DNA of 59,876 nt from an uncultured Acidimicrobiaceae bacterium (lineage in GTDB: Bacteria > Actinomycetota > Acidimicrobiia > Acidimicrobiales > RAAP-2), in NCBI GenBank assembly GCA_903873395.1, contig CAIQOJ010000022.1, positions 1-59,876 on the forward strand, written 5' to 3'. Position numbers and translations under genes: made by a program. Positions 47,459 to 55,676 of this stretch are shown here, piece by piece. The notes below the pieces were generated by a model. The model was not told where the DNA came from and searched no databases. It saw only the letters and a list, made by a program, of their open reading frames with translations. Position 1 is the stretch's first letter. Each line of letters opens with the position of its first letter.

Positions 47459-48844
47459 ATGGCCAAAACCGCAAAACGCCACAAGTGTCTGGACTGCGGG
47501 GCCACCTCTGCCCGCTGGGCCGGTAGATGCCCCAGCTGTGGCGAGTGGAACACCTTGGTGGAAGAGGCATCCCTCGGACCTCTCGTCAGAGCGGTCGACG
47601 AATTGGACCTGTCGGGCATGCCCGTGCCCTTGGCGTCAGTCGATGTGTCCGAGGCCGCGGCGATTCCCACCGGGGTGGACGAGTTCGACCGCGTGCTCTC
47701 GGGAGGTCTGGTCCCTGGATCGGTGACGTTGCTCGGAGGCGAGCCGGGCATCGGAAAGTCGACGCTCTTGCTCCAGGTTCTCGCGGCCCGAGCAGCCGCT
47801 GGACACCGGGTGCTCTTGGTATCAGCTGAAGAGTCCGCCCACCAGGTGCGCCTGCGAGCCGAGCGACTCGGGCCAGTTCCCCCGGGTCTGCTGATTCTCT
47901 CCACCACCGATGTGGCCGCAGTGATCGCCTCCGTCGTCGAGGCAGCACCCGATCTACTTGTCGTGGACTCCATCCAAGCTGTCGCCGTCGGTGAGGCCGT
48001 TCCCGGGCAGCGACGAGCCTCGGGAGTACCCGGCTCCGTCGGTCAGGTCAACGAGTGCGCTGACCAACTCATCGGCTTGGCCAAAGCCCGCCAGGTGGCA
48101 ACCGTGCTGGTCGGACATGTAACCAAGGACGGCACTCTCGCCGGCCCACGCGCCCTCGAGCACATGGTCGACACCGTGCTGAGTTTCGAGGGAGACCGAC
48201 ACCATGCGTTGCGACTACTGCAGGCGGTCAAGCACCGGTTCGGCCCCACCGGAGAACTTGGACTCTTCGAGATGGGTGACCAAGGCCTAAATCGGGTCGA
48301 TGATCCGGGCCGCCTGCTGCTCGGCGACCGGTTGACCGGTGTCCCCGGGGGGATCGTCCTTCCAGCACTCCAAGGCCGGCGCACATTGATGGTCGAGCTC
48401 CAGGCACTTGTGGCGCCTATGGGCCAGGCGCAACCCAAGCGCTCGGTGGTCGGTCTCGATGCAAGCCGGCTGGTCATGACGCTGGCTGTCCTGGACCGAC
48501 ACGCTGGCCTCCCGATGGCGTCGGTGGACGTGTTTGCTTCCGTGGTCGGCGGTATCAAAGTTGGCGAACCGGCTGCCGACCTTGCGCTCGCGCTGGCCGT
48601 GGCCTCTGCTGCGACGGGAACGGCACTGCCAGCCGACCTGGCCGCGGTGGGCGAGGTGGGTCTCGCTGGTGAGGTCCGCCAAGTGGTCGGGATTCCTCGT
48701 CGCCTCGAAGAATCCGTCCGACTCGGCTTCCGTCGTGTGGTGGTGCCGGCCTCCACACCGGATGGACCGAGTGGACTCGAGCTGATTCGTGTCGACACTG
48801 TGGCAGAGGCGGTCACTCGTTTCGGCCTGCACTCGGGCCGGTAG
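47459..48844 (+). CDS. radA: DNA repair protein RadA/Sms
   Basis: This branch-migration helicase of recombination has 461 residues. It has a Cys4 zinc finger (Cys10, 13, 24, 27), Walker A LGGEPGIGKSTLLLQ (93-102), an AEESAHQVRLRAERL region, and a C-terminal Lon-protease-like domain (MASVDVFASVVGGIKVGEPAADLALALAVASA) without the catalytic dyad. The RadA signature KNRFG reads KHRFG here (258-262). radA is followed closely by disA, and RadA is known to bind DisA in Bacillus. Confidence 0.95.
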   Translation: MAKTAKRHKCLDCGATSARWAGRCPSCGEWNTLVEEASLGPLVRAVDELDLSGMPVPLASVDVSEAAAIPTGVDEFDRVLSGGLVPGSVTLLGGEPGIGKSTLLLQVLAARAAAGHRVLLVSAEESAHQVRLRAERLGPVPPGLLILSTTDVAAVIASVVEAAPDLLVVDSIQAVAVGEAVPGQRRASGVPGSVGQVNECADQLIGLAKARQVATVLVGHVTKDGTLAGPRALEHMVDTVLSFEGDRHHALRLLQAVKHRFGPTGELGLFEMGDQGLNRVDDPGRLLLGDRLTGVPGGIVLPALQGRRTLMVELQALVAPMGQAQPKRSVVGLDASRLVMTLAVLDRHAGLPMASVDVFASVVGGIKVGEPAADLALALAVASAATGTALPADLAAVGEVGLAGEVRQVVGIPRRLEESVRLGFRRVVVPASTPDGPSGLELIRVDTVAEAVTRFGLHSGR

Positions 48845-48902
48845 GCGCTGCGCCGCTCGTCCTAGTTGAGCGGGTCCAGCGACTCGCGTCTGGGCCGAGC
48901 GA

Positions 48903-48908
48903 TACGCT
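48903..48908 (+). promoter_or_regulatory. Leaderless -10 box of disA (TACGCT)
   Basis: TACGCT, six bases (CTCTAG), then GTG 48915. The 70-base gap from radA shows no Shine-Dalgarno, so disA probably has its own leaderless transcript. Confidence 0.6.
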
Positions 48909-48914
48909 CTCTAG

Positions 48915-50006
48915 GTGACCCCACGTCAGTCCGCCGCCATGGCAGAAGCAATTGCCATGGTGGCCCCAGGCCGCCCGCTGCGTGATGGGCTCGACCGTGT
49001 CCTGAGGGCCAAGCGGGGTGGCCTGGTGGTGATCGGTGATGGGCCCGACGTCCTTTCGATCTGTTCAGGTGGTTTCCTCCTCGACGCGGAGTTCAGCCCA
49101 CAGCGACTCTCTGAACTGGCGAAGATGGATGGAGCGATCATCGTCGCCAGCGATGCCTCTCGGATCGCCCGAGCGAATGTCCATCTCATGCCGGACCCGT
49201 CGACGCCGACCACCGAGACCGGTACCCGGCATCGCACGGCAGAGCGGGTAGCCCGTTCGCTCGGAGTCCCTGTGCTGTCCGTGTCGGCGGCGATGTCGAT
49301 CATCACCGTCTACTGCGGTGATGCCAAACACCCCGTCCAGTCGACGAGCTGGCTCCATGATCGGACCGATCAGGCTCTGGCCACGATGCAGAGGTTCCGG
49401 AGCCGCTTCGATCTTGCCTTGGGAAATCTTTCGATTCTGGAAGTCGAGGACACCGTGGCTGCTGGAGACGTGGTGAGCGTCGTCCAGGTCGCCGAGATGC
49501 TCCTGCGCATCGCCGAGGAAGTCGACGCCTATGTCGCTGAGTTGGGCGAGGATGGTCGTCTGGTGGGACTGCAGTCGGCCGAACTCATGGACACCGTGGC
49601 GGAAACCCTGCACCTCGTTGTCCGGGACTACTACGTGCATGCGGATGGCGAAAGTTCTGACCGGCCGGGTGCGCTGAGTGTGGTGATCGACGAACTTGCC
49701 GCCCTGCCGTCGGACGAGCTGCGAGATCCGGTCCGTGTGGCGAAAGTCCTGCGCCTACCGGGCTCCCTGCACGATGTCGATGCCGCCCTCGAACCCCGCG
49801 GCTATCGACTGCTGAGTCGGCTGCCCCGATTCTCTGATGCCATCATCGAGCGCATCGTGGCGAGGTTCTCGGGACTGCAGCAGATCATGCGGGCTTCGCT
49901 CACCGATCTCGAGAAGGTCGAGGGCGTAGGGCGCTCGCGGGCTCATTCGGTCAAGGACGGCTTGAGCCGACTGGCCGAGTCCAGCATCTTCGAGCGCTAC
50001 CAATAG
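48915..50006 (+). CDS. disA: DNA integrity scanning diadenylate cyclase DisA
   Basis: DisA makes c-di-AMP from two ATP and scans DNA for branches. The 363-residue protein has the DAC domain (MDGAIIVASD, DGA at 72-74, and GTRHRTAER at 103-111), a linker helix bundle, and a C-terminal RuvA-like HhH domain (LQQIMRASLTDLEKVEGVGRSRAHSVKDGL). All catalytic motifs are intact. Together with the TrkA/KimA-type cluster near 5-9 kb it suggests c-di-AMP control of potassium in this organism. Confidence 0.97.
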   Translation: MTPRQSAAMAEAIAMVAPGRPLRDGLDRVLRAKRGGLVVIGDGPDVLSICSGGFLLDAEFSPQRLSELAKMDGAIIVASDASRIARANVHLMPDPSTPTTETGTRHRTAERVARSLGVPVLSVSAAMSIITVYCGDAKHPVQSTSWLHDRTDQALATMQRFRSRFDLALGNLSILEVEDTVAAGDVVSVVQVAEMLLRIAEEVDAYVAELGEDGRLVGLQSAELMDTVAETLHLVVRDYYVHADGESSDRPGALSVVIDELAALPSDELRDPVRVAKVLRLPGSLHDVDAALEPRGYRLLSRLPRFSDAIIERIVARFSGLQQIMRASLTDLEKVEGVGRSRAHSVKDGLSRLAESSIFERYQ

Positions 50007-50047
50007 GCCGACGTAGGCCATCGGGCCCTGGGCGGTACGCCCAGGCA

Positions 50048-50075
50048 TTGCATGCTTGTGGGTGCCCGGGATAAT
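50048..50075 (+). promoter_or_regulatory. Candidate carD promoter (TTGCAT-N16-GATAAT)
   Basis: TTGCAT (50048-50053) and GATAAT (50070-50075) are 16 bases apart, about 90 bases before carD. A second -10-like TAGAAT lies at 50094-50099. Unlike its neighbours, carD has a normal leader and Shine-Dalgarno. Confidence 0.5.
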
Positions 50076-50167
50076 GGGGGCCCAGCGGGCGTGTAGAATA
50101 GGTCGCTTCCCCTTTCCGCTCCCGGTGGCATCAAGCCGCCCTTGGAGCCCCCGCAGCAGGAGGAACG

Positions 50168-50644
50168 GTGTTCGACATCGGTGACAAGGTCGTCTATCCC
50201 CACCACGGCGCAGCCGTAGTGGAGCGGCGGGAGACCAAAGAGGCTTTTGGCAAAAAGCAGGAGTATCTCGTTCTCCGCTTGGCCTACGGCGACTTGACGT
50301 TGATGGTGCCAGCAGACAACACCGATGGTGTCGGCCTGCGCGAGGTCATCAACGACGAAGAGGTCGAAGAGGTGTTCGCGGTCCTTCGCAAGAAGGAGGC
50401 GCGTATGCCGACTAACTGGTCTCGTCGTTACAAGAATCACTCGGAGAAGCTCCGCTCGGGCGACATCTATCAGGTCGCCGAGGTGGTCCGTAACCTGTCG
50501 ATCCGAGACAAGGACAAGGGCCTGTCTGCGGGCGAGAAGCGCATGCTGCAGCGAGCCCGTCAGATCCTTGTGTCCGAGTTGACGTTTGCTCTGAATGTCG
50601 ATGAGGAGACTGCCGAAGTCCGCCTCAACGAGGCGCTTCCCTGA
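50168..50644 (+). CDS. carD: CarD family transcriptional regulator
   Basis: CarD binds RNA polymerase beta and stabilises open complexes, especially at rRNA promoters. The 158-residue protein has the Tudor-like RNAP-interaction domain (MFDIGDKVVYPHHGAAVVERRETKEAFGKKQEYLVLRLA) and the helical DNA-contact domain with a conserved Trp (RMPTNWSRRYKNHSEKLRSGD). GTG 50168 has AGGAGG seven bases upstream. It begins the carD-ispD-ispF-rlmB run, and its stop overlaps the proposed CTG start of ispD. Confidence 0.96.
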   Translation: MFDIGDKVVYPHHGAAVVERRETKEAFGKKQEYLVLRLAYGDLTLMVPADNTDGVGLREVINDEEVEEVFAVLRKKEARMPTNWSRRYKNHSEKLRSGDIYQVAEVVRNLSIRDKDKGLSAGEKRMLQRARQILVSELTFALNVDEETAEVRLNEALP

Positions 50645-51330
50645 GCCGACCTGGGCCTGTCTGGGCGATCGTGGTGGCGGGGGGGTCTGGCGTTCGCTTC
50701 GGTGGACACAAGCAGTTCCTTCCTCTGGCGGGCAAGCCGGTCGCCGCATGGTCCGTGCAGGCCGCTCGACCGGCGTGTGATGGCGTGGTCCTCGTCGTCC
50801 CTTCGGGCCCGATCAACGCCGACGTCGCCCCGGTTCCCGGGGCGACGGGTGCAGATGCCTGGGGGGCTGACGTCGTCGTGGTCGGGGGTGCGACGCGAGC
50901 CAGTTCGGTCCGAGCCGGTTTGGCTGCCGTTCCGATCGAAGCGGCCGTGATCGTTGTCCACGACGCGGCAAGGCCGCTGGCCTCACCGGCTCTCTTCAGT
51001 TCCGTGATCGACGCATTGGAAGTGGGCGAGGCCGAGGCTGCCATCCCTGCCCTTGCTGTGGCTGACACGCTCAAGCAGGTGACCGGTGATCGAGTGACCG
51101 GGACAGTGGACCGGGAGCACCTGGTCGCCGTCCAGACGCCACAGGCGTTCATCGCCGCATCCTTGCGCAACGCCCATGATGCGGCGGGTGAGGCCACCGA
51201 CGACGCAGGCCTGCTTGAGGCGGCGGGCGCTACCGTTGTGGTGGTGAGCGGTGACCCAAGGAACTTCAAGGTGACACAACCCGAGGATCTGGTGGTGGCC
51301 GAGGCCCTGCTGGACAGTGCAGATCAATGA
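50641..51330 (+). CDS. ispD: 2-C-methyl-D-erythritol 4-phosphate cytidylyltransferase (proposed CTG start)
   Basis: IspD joins MEP with CTP in the non-mevalonate isoprenoid pathway. Core motifs are present: VVAGGSGVRFGGHKQFLPLAGKPV, VVVHDAARPL, VAVQTPQAF, DAGLLEAAGATV and VSGDPRNFKVTQPEDL. The only ATG/GTG/TTG start near the front is GTG 50671 (or 50674), which would delete most of the first beta strand (WAIVVAGGSG). CTG 50641 shares CTGA with the carD stop, exactly like the GTGA and ATGA junctions elsewhere, and gives MSRPGPVWAIVVAGGSG with a complete strand (229 residues). I therefore place the start there, with moderate confidence. The stop overlaps ispF (ATGA). Confidence 0.9.
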   Translation: MSRPGPVWAIVVAGGSGVRFGGHKQFLPLAGKPVAAWSVQAARPACDGVVLVVPSGPINADVAPVPGATGADAWGADVVVVGGATRASSVRAGLAAVPIEAAVIVVHDAARPLASPALFSSVIDALEVGEAEAAIPALAVADTLKQVTGDRVTGTVDREHLVAVQTPQAFIAASLRNAHDAAGEATDDAGLLEAAGATVVVVSGDPRNFKVTQPEDLVVAEALLDSADQ

Positions 51331-51836
51331 CCGCCAACATGCCCGCCCTGCGCGTCGGTCAAGGCATCGACGTGCACCCGTTCAGTGACGACCCCACTCG
51401 GGCGCTGGTCCTGGGGGGTGTCACCATCACCGGGGCAGGCGTGCGAGGGCTGGCGGGGCATAGCGATGCAGACGCTGTCGCCCATGCCGTGGCAGACGCC
51501 GTACTCGGTGCCGCCGGACTCGGTGACCTCGGTCGTCACATGCCCGACACGGATCCCCAGTGGGCGGGCGCCGACAGCCTCAACATCCTGGCTGAGGTCG
51601 TTGCCCTGGCCGCTCGGGAGGGATGGATCCCGGTCAATGCTGACTGCACGGTGGTGGCCGAGGAGCCTCGACTTGCCCCCCACGTGCCGGCCATGGTTTC
51701 CCACCTCAGCGAAGCACTAGGTGCACCGGTGAACGTCAAGGCCACTCGGGCTGAGGGATTGGGAGCCTTGGGTCGGGCCGAAGGAATCGCCTGCACTGCC
51801 GCTGTGCTGCTGACAAGCAATGAGGGGGTCTTGTGA
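51327..51836 (+). CDS. ispF: 2-C-methyl-D-erythritol 2,4-cyclodiphosphate synthase
   Basis: IspF closes the cyclodiphosphate ring in the MEP pathway. The 169-residue protein has the zinc-binding GQGIDVHPF (Asp and His), the second ligand in GHSDADAVAHAVADAVLGAAGLGDLGRHMPDTDP, NADCTVVAEEPRL, and VKATRAEGLGALGRAEGI. Coupled at both ends: ATGA with ispD and GTGA with rlmB. cysS, usual after ispF in many actinobacteria, is not here. Confidence 0.96.
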   Translation: MTANMPALRVGQGIDVHPFSDDPTRALVLGGVTITGAGVRGLAGHSDADAVAHAVADAVLGAAGLGDLGRHMPDTDPQWAGADSLNILAEVVALAAREGWIPVNADCTVVAEEPRLAPHVPAMVSHLSEALGAPVNVKATRAEGLGALGRAEGIACTAAVLLTSNEGVL

Positions 51837-52870
51837 GCCCGCGTCCGTCGACTGGTGGCCGAGGCAAGGGATCGCGGGCCCCGGCGCCCAAGGGCGGATC
51901 GCGGTCCGCACCTCGCCCCGGTGAAGCCAAGACCGCCTGGATGAAGGCCCAGGACGCCAAGGGAGGTCGCGGAGCACGGTCTGGCGGCAGCCGCGCTGGG
52001 GTCAGCCGTGGTGGTGCAGGAGCGGGGCGTCAGGACCCGGTCAACGATCGAGGTCGCGGTCCAGGTGGACGTGACGGCCCTGTTCGACGCGGCCCCAAGC
52101 ACGAGGGCCTCGGGGGAGACCAGGTCGAGGGCCGTCAAGCTGTCCGTGAACTGCTGGCCGCCGGCCGCCGGCCGGTCACGACGCTTCTCATGGCCGAAGG
52201 CATGGATGCCGCCGAGATCCTCGACGACATCGAGGCATTGGCTGCTCGGCGACGGGTCAAGGTCGAAGTGGTGTCGAGAAAGCGACTCGACGCTGCCGCC
52301 CGGACCGAGGGAGCTCAGGGTGTCGTGGCTCTGGCCAAGCCCATCGAAGAGACGCCACTCGACGACCTCTGTCAGGCCACCGTGCGGGGCAGGCTGCCCT
52401 TCCTGTTGGTCATCGACGGCATCACCGACCCTCACAACCTCGGCGCCGTCCTGCGCAGTGCTGAGTGTGCCGGGGTGACGGGCATCGTGCTTCCTCGGCA
52501 TCGGGCAGCCCATCTGTCGCCCACGGTGGCCAAGGTGGCTGCGGGAGCGATCGAGTATCTGCCCATGGCTCTCGTCGGAGGCATCCCCACTGCCCTGGTC
52601 CGGTTGGCGGAACTAGGAGTGTGGTCTGTCGGCCTTGTTGGTGAGGCACCAACATCGCTCTACGACCTCGACCTAGGTGACCGACCGGTGGCCCTGGTGC
52701 TCGGATCAGAGGGCAACGGCCTTGCTGCGCTCACCCGCAAGCGGTGCGACGTCGTGGCAGGGATCCCTCAGCACGGTGCCCTCTCCTCCCTCAATGCCGC
52801 TACGGCAGGAGCCATCGCCACCTTCGACGTAGCTCGCCAGCGGGCCACGTTCGATGGAGCACAGGCCTAG
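51833..52870 (+). CDS. rlmB: 23S rRNA (guanosine-2'-O-)-methyltransferase RlmB (SpoU family)
   Basis: The enzyme methylates the 2'-OH of G2251 of 23S rRNA. The 345-residue protein has a long basic, Gly/Arg-rich N-terminal extension (residues 1-100, GGRGKGSRAPAPKGGSRSAP and on), a substrate-binding domain (EGRQAVRELLAAGRRPVTTLLMAEG), and the SPOUT knot with FLLVIDGITDPHNLGAVLRSAECAGVTGIVLP, VALVLGSEGNGL and NAATAGAIATFDVARQ. The extension probably aids rRNA binding. Its TAG stop overlaps, base for base, with the stop of the convergent DUF427 gene (CTAG). Confidence 0.95.
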   Translation: MSPRPSTGGRGKGSRAPAPKGGSRSAPRPGEAKTAWMKAQDAKGGRGARSGGSRAGVSRGGAGAGRQDPVNDRGRGPGGRDGPVRRGPKHEGLGGDQVEGRQAVRELLAAGRRPVTTLLMAEGMDAAEILDDIEALAARRRVKVEVVSRKRLDAAARTEGAQGVVALAKPIEETPLDDLCQATVRGRLPFLLVIDGITDPHNLGAVLRSAECAGVTGIVLPRHRAAHLSPTVAKVAAGAIEYLPMALVGGIPTALVRLAELGVWSVGLVGEAPTSLYDLDLGDRPVALVLGSEGNGLAALTRKRCDVVAGIPQHGALSSLNAATAGAIATFDVARQRATFDGAQA

Positions 52871-53157
52871 ATCGCTTCGACGGTCACGCCCTTCCAAAAG
52901 GCGACACGGTCACGGATCTCCGCGGCAGCGTCCTTTGGTTCGGGGTAATACCAGGCGGCATCGACGTTGCGGTTGCCATCGACCACCACCGTCCGGTAGC
53001 TCGCCGTTCCTTTCCAGGGGCAGCCGGTCGTGGTGTCACTGGGTTCGAAGAACTCGTCACGAACGTCATCGGCAGGGAAGTAGTGGTTCCCCTCGACGAC
53101 GACGGTGGTGTCGCTCTCGGCTAGGACGGTGCCGTTCCAGGTCGCTCTGATCGTCAT
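52867..53157 (-). CDS. DUF427 domain-containing protein
   Basis: The 96-residue protein is a complete single DUF427 domain: IRATWNGTVLAESDTTVVVEGNHYFP, then CPWKGTASYRTVVVDG and AAWYYPEPKDAAAEIRDRVAFWKGV. Function in the family is unknown. ATG 53157 begins the family N-terminus. Its stop codon shares the palindrome CTAG (52867-52870) with that of rlmB. It lies 62 bases after egtD on the same strand and may be the last gene of that operon. Confidence 0.9.
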   Translation of the reverse strand: MTIRATWNGTVLAESDTTVVVEGNHYFPADDVRDEFFEPSDTTTGCPWKGTASYRTVVVDGNRNVDAAWYYPEPKDAAAEIRDRVAFWKGVTVEAI

Positions 53158-53219
53158 GTTCTGATCAACGCCAGGGCGCCTCGGTGTGTTCCCACGGACG
53201 GCATCTCGTTGAACAACCC

Positions 53220-54200
53220 TCAGTGGCGCCTGGCCAGCGTGAGTTGGAACTCGCCTTGTGCTGAGGTCCACGACTTTTCGACGGCGAAGCCCCCGGCTGC
53301 CAACTCGTCGGCCAAGGTGTCAGGTGTGAACTTGGTGCTGATCTCGGTGCGCATCTCTTCGCCGGCAGCAAAGCCGATCTCTAATCCGAGGTCGGACACT
53401 GTCACCGTGCAGGCGTCTTCGCAGCGCAGCCACATTTCAATGCGGTGCTCGTCTTCGTCCCACCGGGCCACATGGGTAAATCGTGTGGCGTCGAAGTTGG
53501 CATGCAGTTCCCGGTCGAGCACGACCAAAACGTTGCGATTGAACTCGGCCGTGACTCCGGCGCCATCGTCATAGGCGGCGACCAGCACTCCCCGGTCCTT
53601 CACCAAATCCGTGCCCAACAACAAGGCGTCGCCCGGAGCCATGGCTCGGGTGAGATCCGCATAGAAGCCGGTGCGCTGGCCGGGATCGAGATTCCCGATG
53701 GTGCCACCCAGGAAGGCGAAGAGGCGCCTGCCGCCGTCCGAGAAGGTGTCGAGATGTCGGTGGAAGTCGCCGACCACGGCTCGCACGGCCAGGCCTGGAT
53801 ACTCCTCGGCCAGTGAGGTGGCCGCCTCCCAGAGGACGGTATCGCTGACGTCCAGCGGCACGAAGGAACCCAATCGGCCTGTGGACGCCATGGCGTCGAG
53901 AAGCACGCGGGATTTCTCGCAGGTACCGGCGCCCAGTTCGACGAGCGTGTCGGCACCGGCCGCAGTGATGATCTCGATGGCGTGGGCATCCAAGATCGAG
54001 CGCTCGGCACGGGTGGGGTAGTACTCCGGCAGGCGGGTGATCTCGTCGAACAGCCGGCTGCCCCTGTCGTCGTAGAAGTAGACGGGCGGCAGCTCTTTGG
54101 GCGTGGACATGAGCCCTTGACGGACATCGCGCTCCATGGCGGCGCGGAGATCGGCCGGTGTGAGTCGGATGTCGATGGTGGGGGGAATCACGTTAGGCAT
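53220..54200 (-). CDS. egtD: L-histidine N-alpha-methyltransferase EgtD
   Basis: EgtD trimethylates histidine to hercynine with SAM, the first step of ergothioneine synthesis. The 326-residue protein has PPVYFYDDRGSRLFDEITRLPEYYPTRAERSIL, the SAM loop LVELGAGTCEKSRVLLDA, FLGGTIGNLDP, and the C-terminal FDATRFTHVARWDEDEHRIEMWL. Length is standard. ATG 54200 is chosen by alignment of the N-terminus (MPNVIPPTIDIRLT). It follows egtB by 67 bases. Confidence 0.95.
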   Translation of the reverse strand: MPNVIPPTIDIRLTPADLRAAMERDVRQGLMSTPKELPPVYFYDDRGSRLFDEITRLPEYYPTRAERSILDAHAIEIITAAGADTLVELGAGTCEKSRVLLDAMASTGRLGSFVPLDVSDTVLWEAATSLAEEYPGLAVRAVVGDFHRHLDTFSDGGRRLFAFLGGTIGNLDPGQRTGFYADLTRAMAPGDALLLGTDLVKDRGVLVAAYDDGAGVTAEFNRNVLVVLDRELHANFDATRFTHVARWDEDEHRIEMWLRCEDACTVTVSDLGLEIGFAAGEEMRTEISTKFTPDTLADELAAGGFAVEKSWTSAQGEFQLTLARRH

Positions 54201-54267
54201 CGGAATTCGCTCATCGTAGGGGCGCTGGCCGTCCGCTTGTCCGAGTGACCAGCCTCGGCACCGCCGG

Positions 54268-55518
54268 TCACTCGTCTCGAGCGAGTCGCAGCCCAGTGAA
54301 TGCCCACCGTGCACTGGCCGGAAAGAAGTTCCGATAGGAGGTCCGCACGTGCCCCGGTGGCGTTGCACACGATCCCCCTCTCAGCACGTACTGGTTCACC
54401 ATGAACTTGCCGTTGTACTCACCGACTGCGCCGGGAGGTGGCGAGTAGCCGGGATAGGGGCTGTAGGACGACGATGTCCACTGCCACACGTCGCCCAAAG
54501 GATGCGAGTTCGACCCGAATGACGCCGAAGGCCTGAGCACTTCGGGGTCAAGGAGGTGTGCCGGGGGCAGTCCATCTGCAGAGGTCAGGCGCTCGTTGGA
54601 CACCACTTCCCACTCCGCCTCTGTCGGCAGGCGGGCTCCGGCCCACCGGGCGAAGGCGTCGGCTTCGAAGTAGCTGATGTGGGTGACCGGTCGGGCCGGG
54701 TCCACGGGTCCGTCGCCGCCCAGGGTGAACTCGCGCCAGCCTTCGGGATGCATGGACCAGTAGAGGGGGGCGGTCCAGGCGCCGTCTTGAACGGTGGCCC
54801 AGCCCTCCGATAGCCAGAGCTCTGGTCGCCGGTAGCCCCCGTCGTCCATGAAGGCGAGCCATTCGCCCGAGCTCACAGGGCGGTCAGCCAGGGCAAACGG
54901 CGTGAGGTACGCGACATGGCGTGGTGACTCGTTGTCGAACGCGAACCCCGGGCCTTCGTGTCCGAACTCGACGGTGCCACCAGGGTGTGGCGTCCAGGTC
55001 GGTGCCGCATCCCGACCCGGTGGCGAGGTGCTCACCAGGGCATAGGCGGGCAGCAGAGGGTTACAGGAGAGCACATGGGCGATATCCATGAGCAAGAGCT
55101 CTTGGTGCTGCTGCTCGTGCTGGATACCGAGTTCGACTAGGTCCACAACATCGCGGTGGGGGTCCCTTGCGAGGAGGTCGGCCATGGCGCCGTCTATGTG
55201 GCGCCGGTAGGCGGCGATCTGTTCGATGCCGGGGCGAGTGATGATGCCTCGATCCGAGCGTGAGTGCTTCGGTCCGACACTGTCGTAGTACGAGTTGAAC
55301 AGTGTGCGGAACGCCGGATGGAACTGCTGGTAACCCGGTAGGTGGGGTTCGAGAAGGAAGGTCTCGAAGAACCACGACGTGTGAGCACGGTGCCACTTCG
55401 TTGGGCTCACATCGGGCATGGACTGGACCGTCTGGTCCTCAGGCGACAGCGGCGCGGCGAGCCGTTCGGTGAGTGCCCGGGTGGCAATGAGGCGCTCGGC
55501 CACATCGATTGAGGACAT
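54268..55518 (-). CDS. egtB: Hercynylcysteine sulfoxide synthase EgtB (iron enzyme)
   Basis: EgtB couples hercynine to a thiol using oxygen and iron. The 416-residue protein has an N-terminal DinB domain with the His ligands (SPTKWHRAHTSWFFET and IQHEQQHQELLLMD) and a C-terminal formylglycine-generating-enzyme fold (ARLPTEAEWEVVSNERL, GDVWQWTSSSYSPYPGYSPPPG, VLRGGSCATPPGHVRTSYRNFFP). ATG 55518 (MSSIDVAERLIATRALTERL) fits the family start; a TTG 36 codons earlier is possible. Only egtB and egtD are present, so thiol donor and lyase must come from elsewhere. Confidence 0.94.
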   Translation of the reverse strand: MSSIDVAERLIATRALTERLAAPLSPEDQTVQSMPDVSPTKWHRAHTSWFFETFLLEPHLPGYQQFHPAFRTLFNSYYDSVGPKHSRSDRGIITRPGIEQIAAYRRHIDGAMADLLARDPHRDVVDLVELGIQHEQQHQELLLMDIAHVLSCNPLLPAYALVSTSPPGRDAAPTWTPHPGGTVEFGHEGPGFAFDNESPRHVAYLTPFALADRPVSSGEWLAFMDDGGYRRPELWLSEGWATVQDGAWTAPLYWSMHPEGWREFTLGGDGPVDPARPVTHISYFEADAFARWAGARLPTEAEWEVVSNERLTSADGLPPAHLLDPEVLRPSASFGSNSHPLGDVWQWTSSSYSPYPGYSPPPGAVGEYNGKFMVNQYVLRGGSCATPPGHVRTSYRNFFPASARWAFTGLRLARDE

Positions 55519-55631
55519 CCGACCTACCGGATTCCAAGGGGACGGCAACCAGGCACGGGTCGCACTGTACCGGGCCAAGGAGAGTGCCATCTGATCTACG
55601 TCGACACCCGTCAGATTTGTGCTCAAGGTGA

Positions 55632-55645
55632 GGCAGAGATCTGCC
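55632..55645. promoter_or_regulatory. Palindrome GGCAGA-GA-TCTGCC in the egtB/cyclase divergent region
   Basis: Perfect 6-bp arms around two bases, between the start of egtB and that of the GGDEF gene. It could be an operator shared by both genes or a leader hairpin of egtB. Confidence 0.35.
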
Positions 55646-55663
55646 GATACGCAACTGTGGATC

Positions 55664-55669
55664 TAAAGT
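55664..55669 (+). promoter_or_regulatory. -10 box of the GGDEF gene (TAAAGT, leaderless)
   Basis: TAAAGT, seven bases, then ATG 55677. It favours ATG 55677 over GTG 55668, which lies on the box itself. Confidence 0.45.
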
Positions 55670-55676
55670 GACAGTA

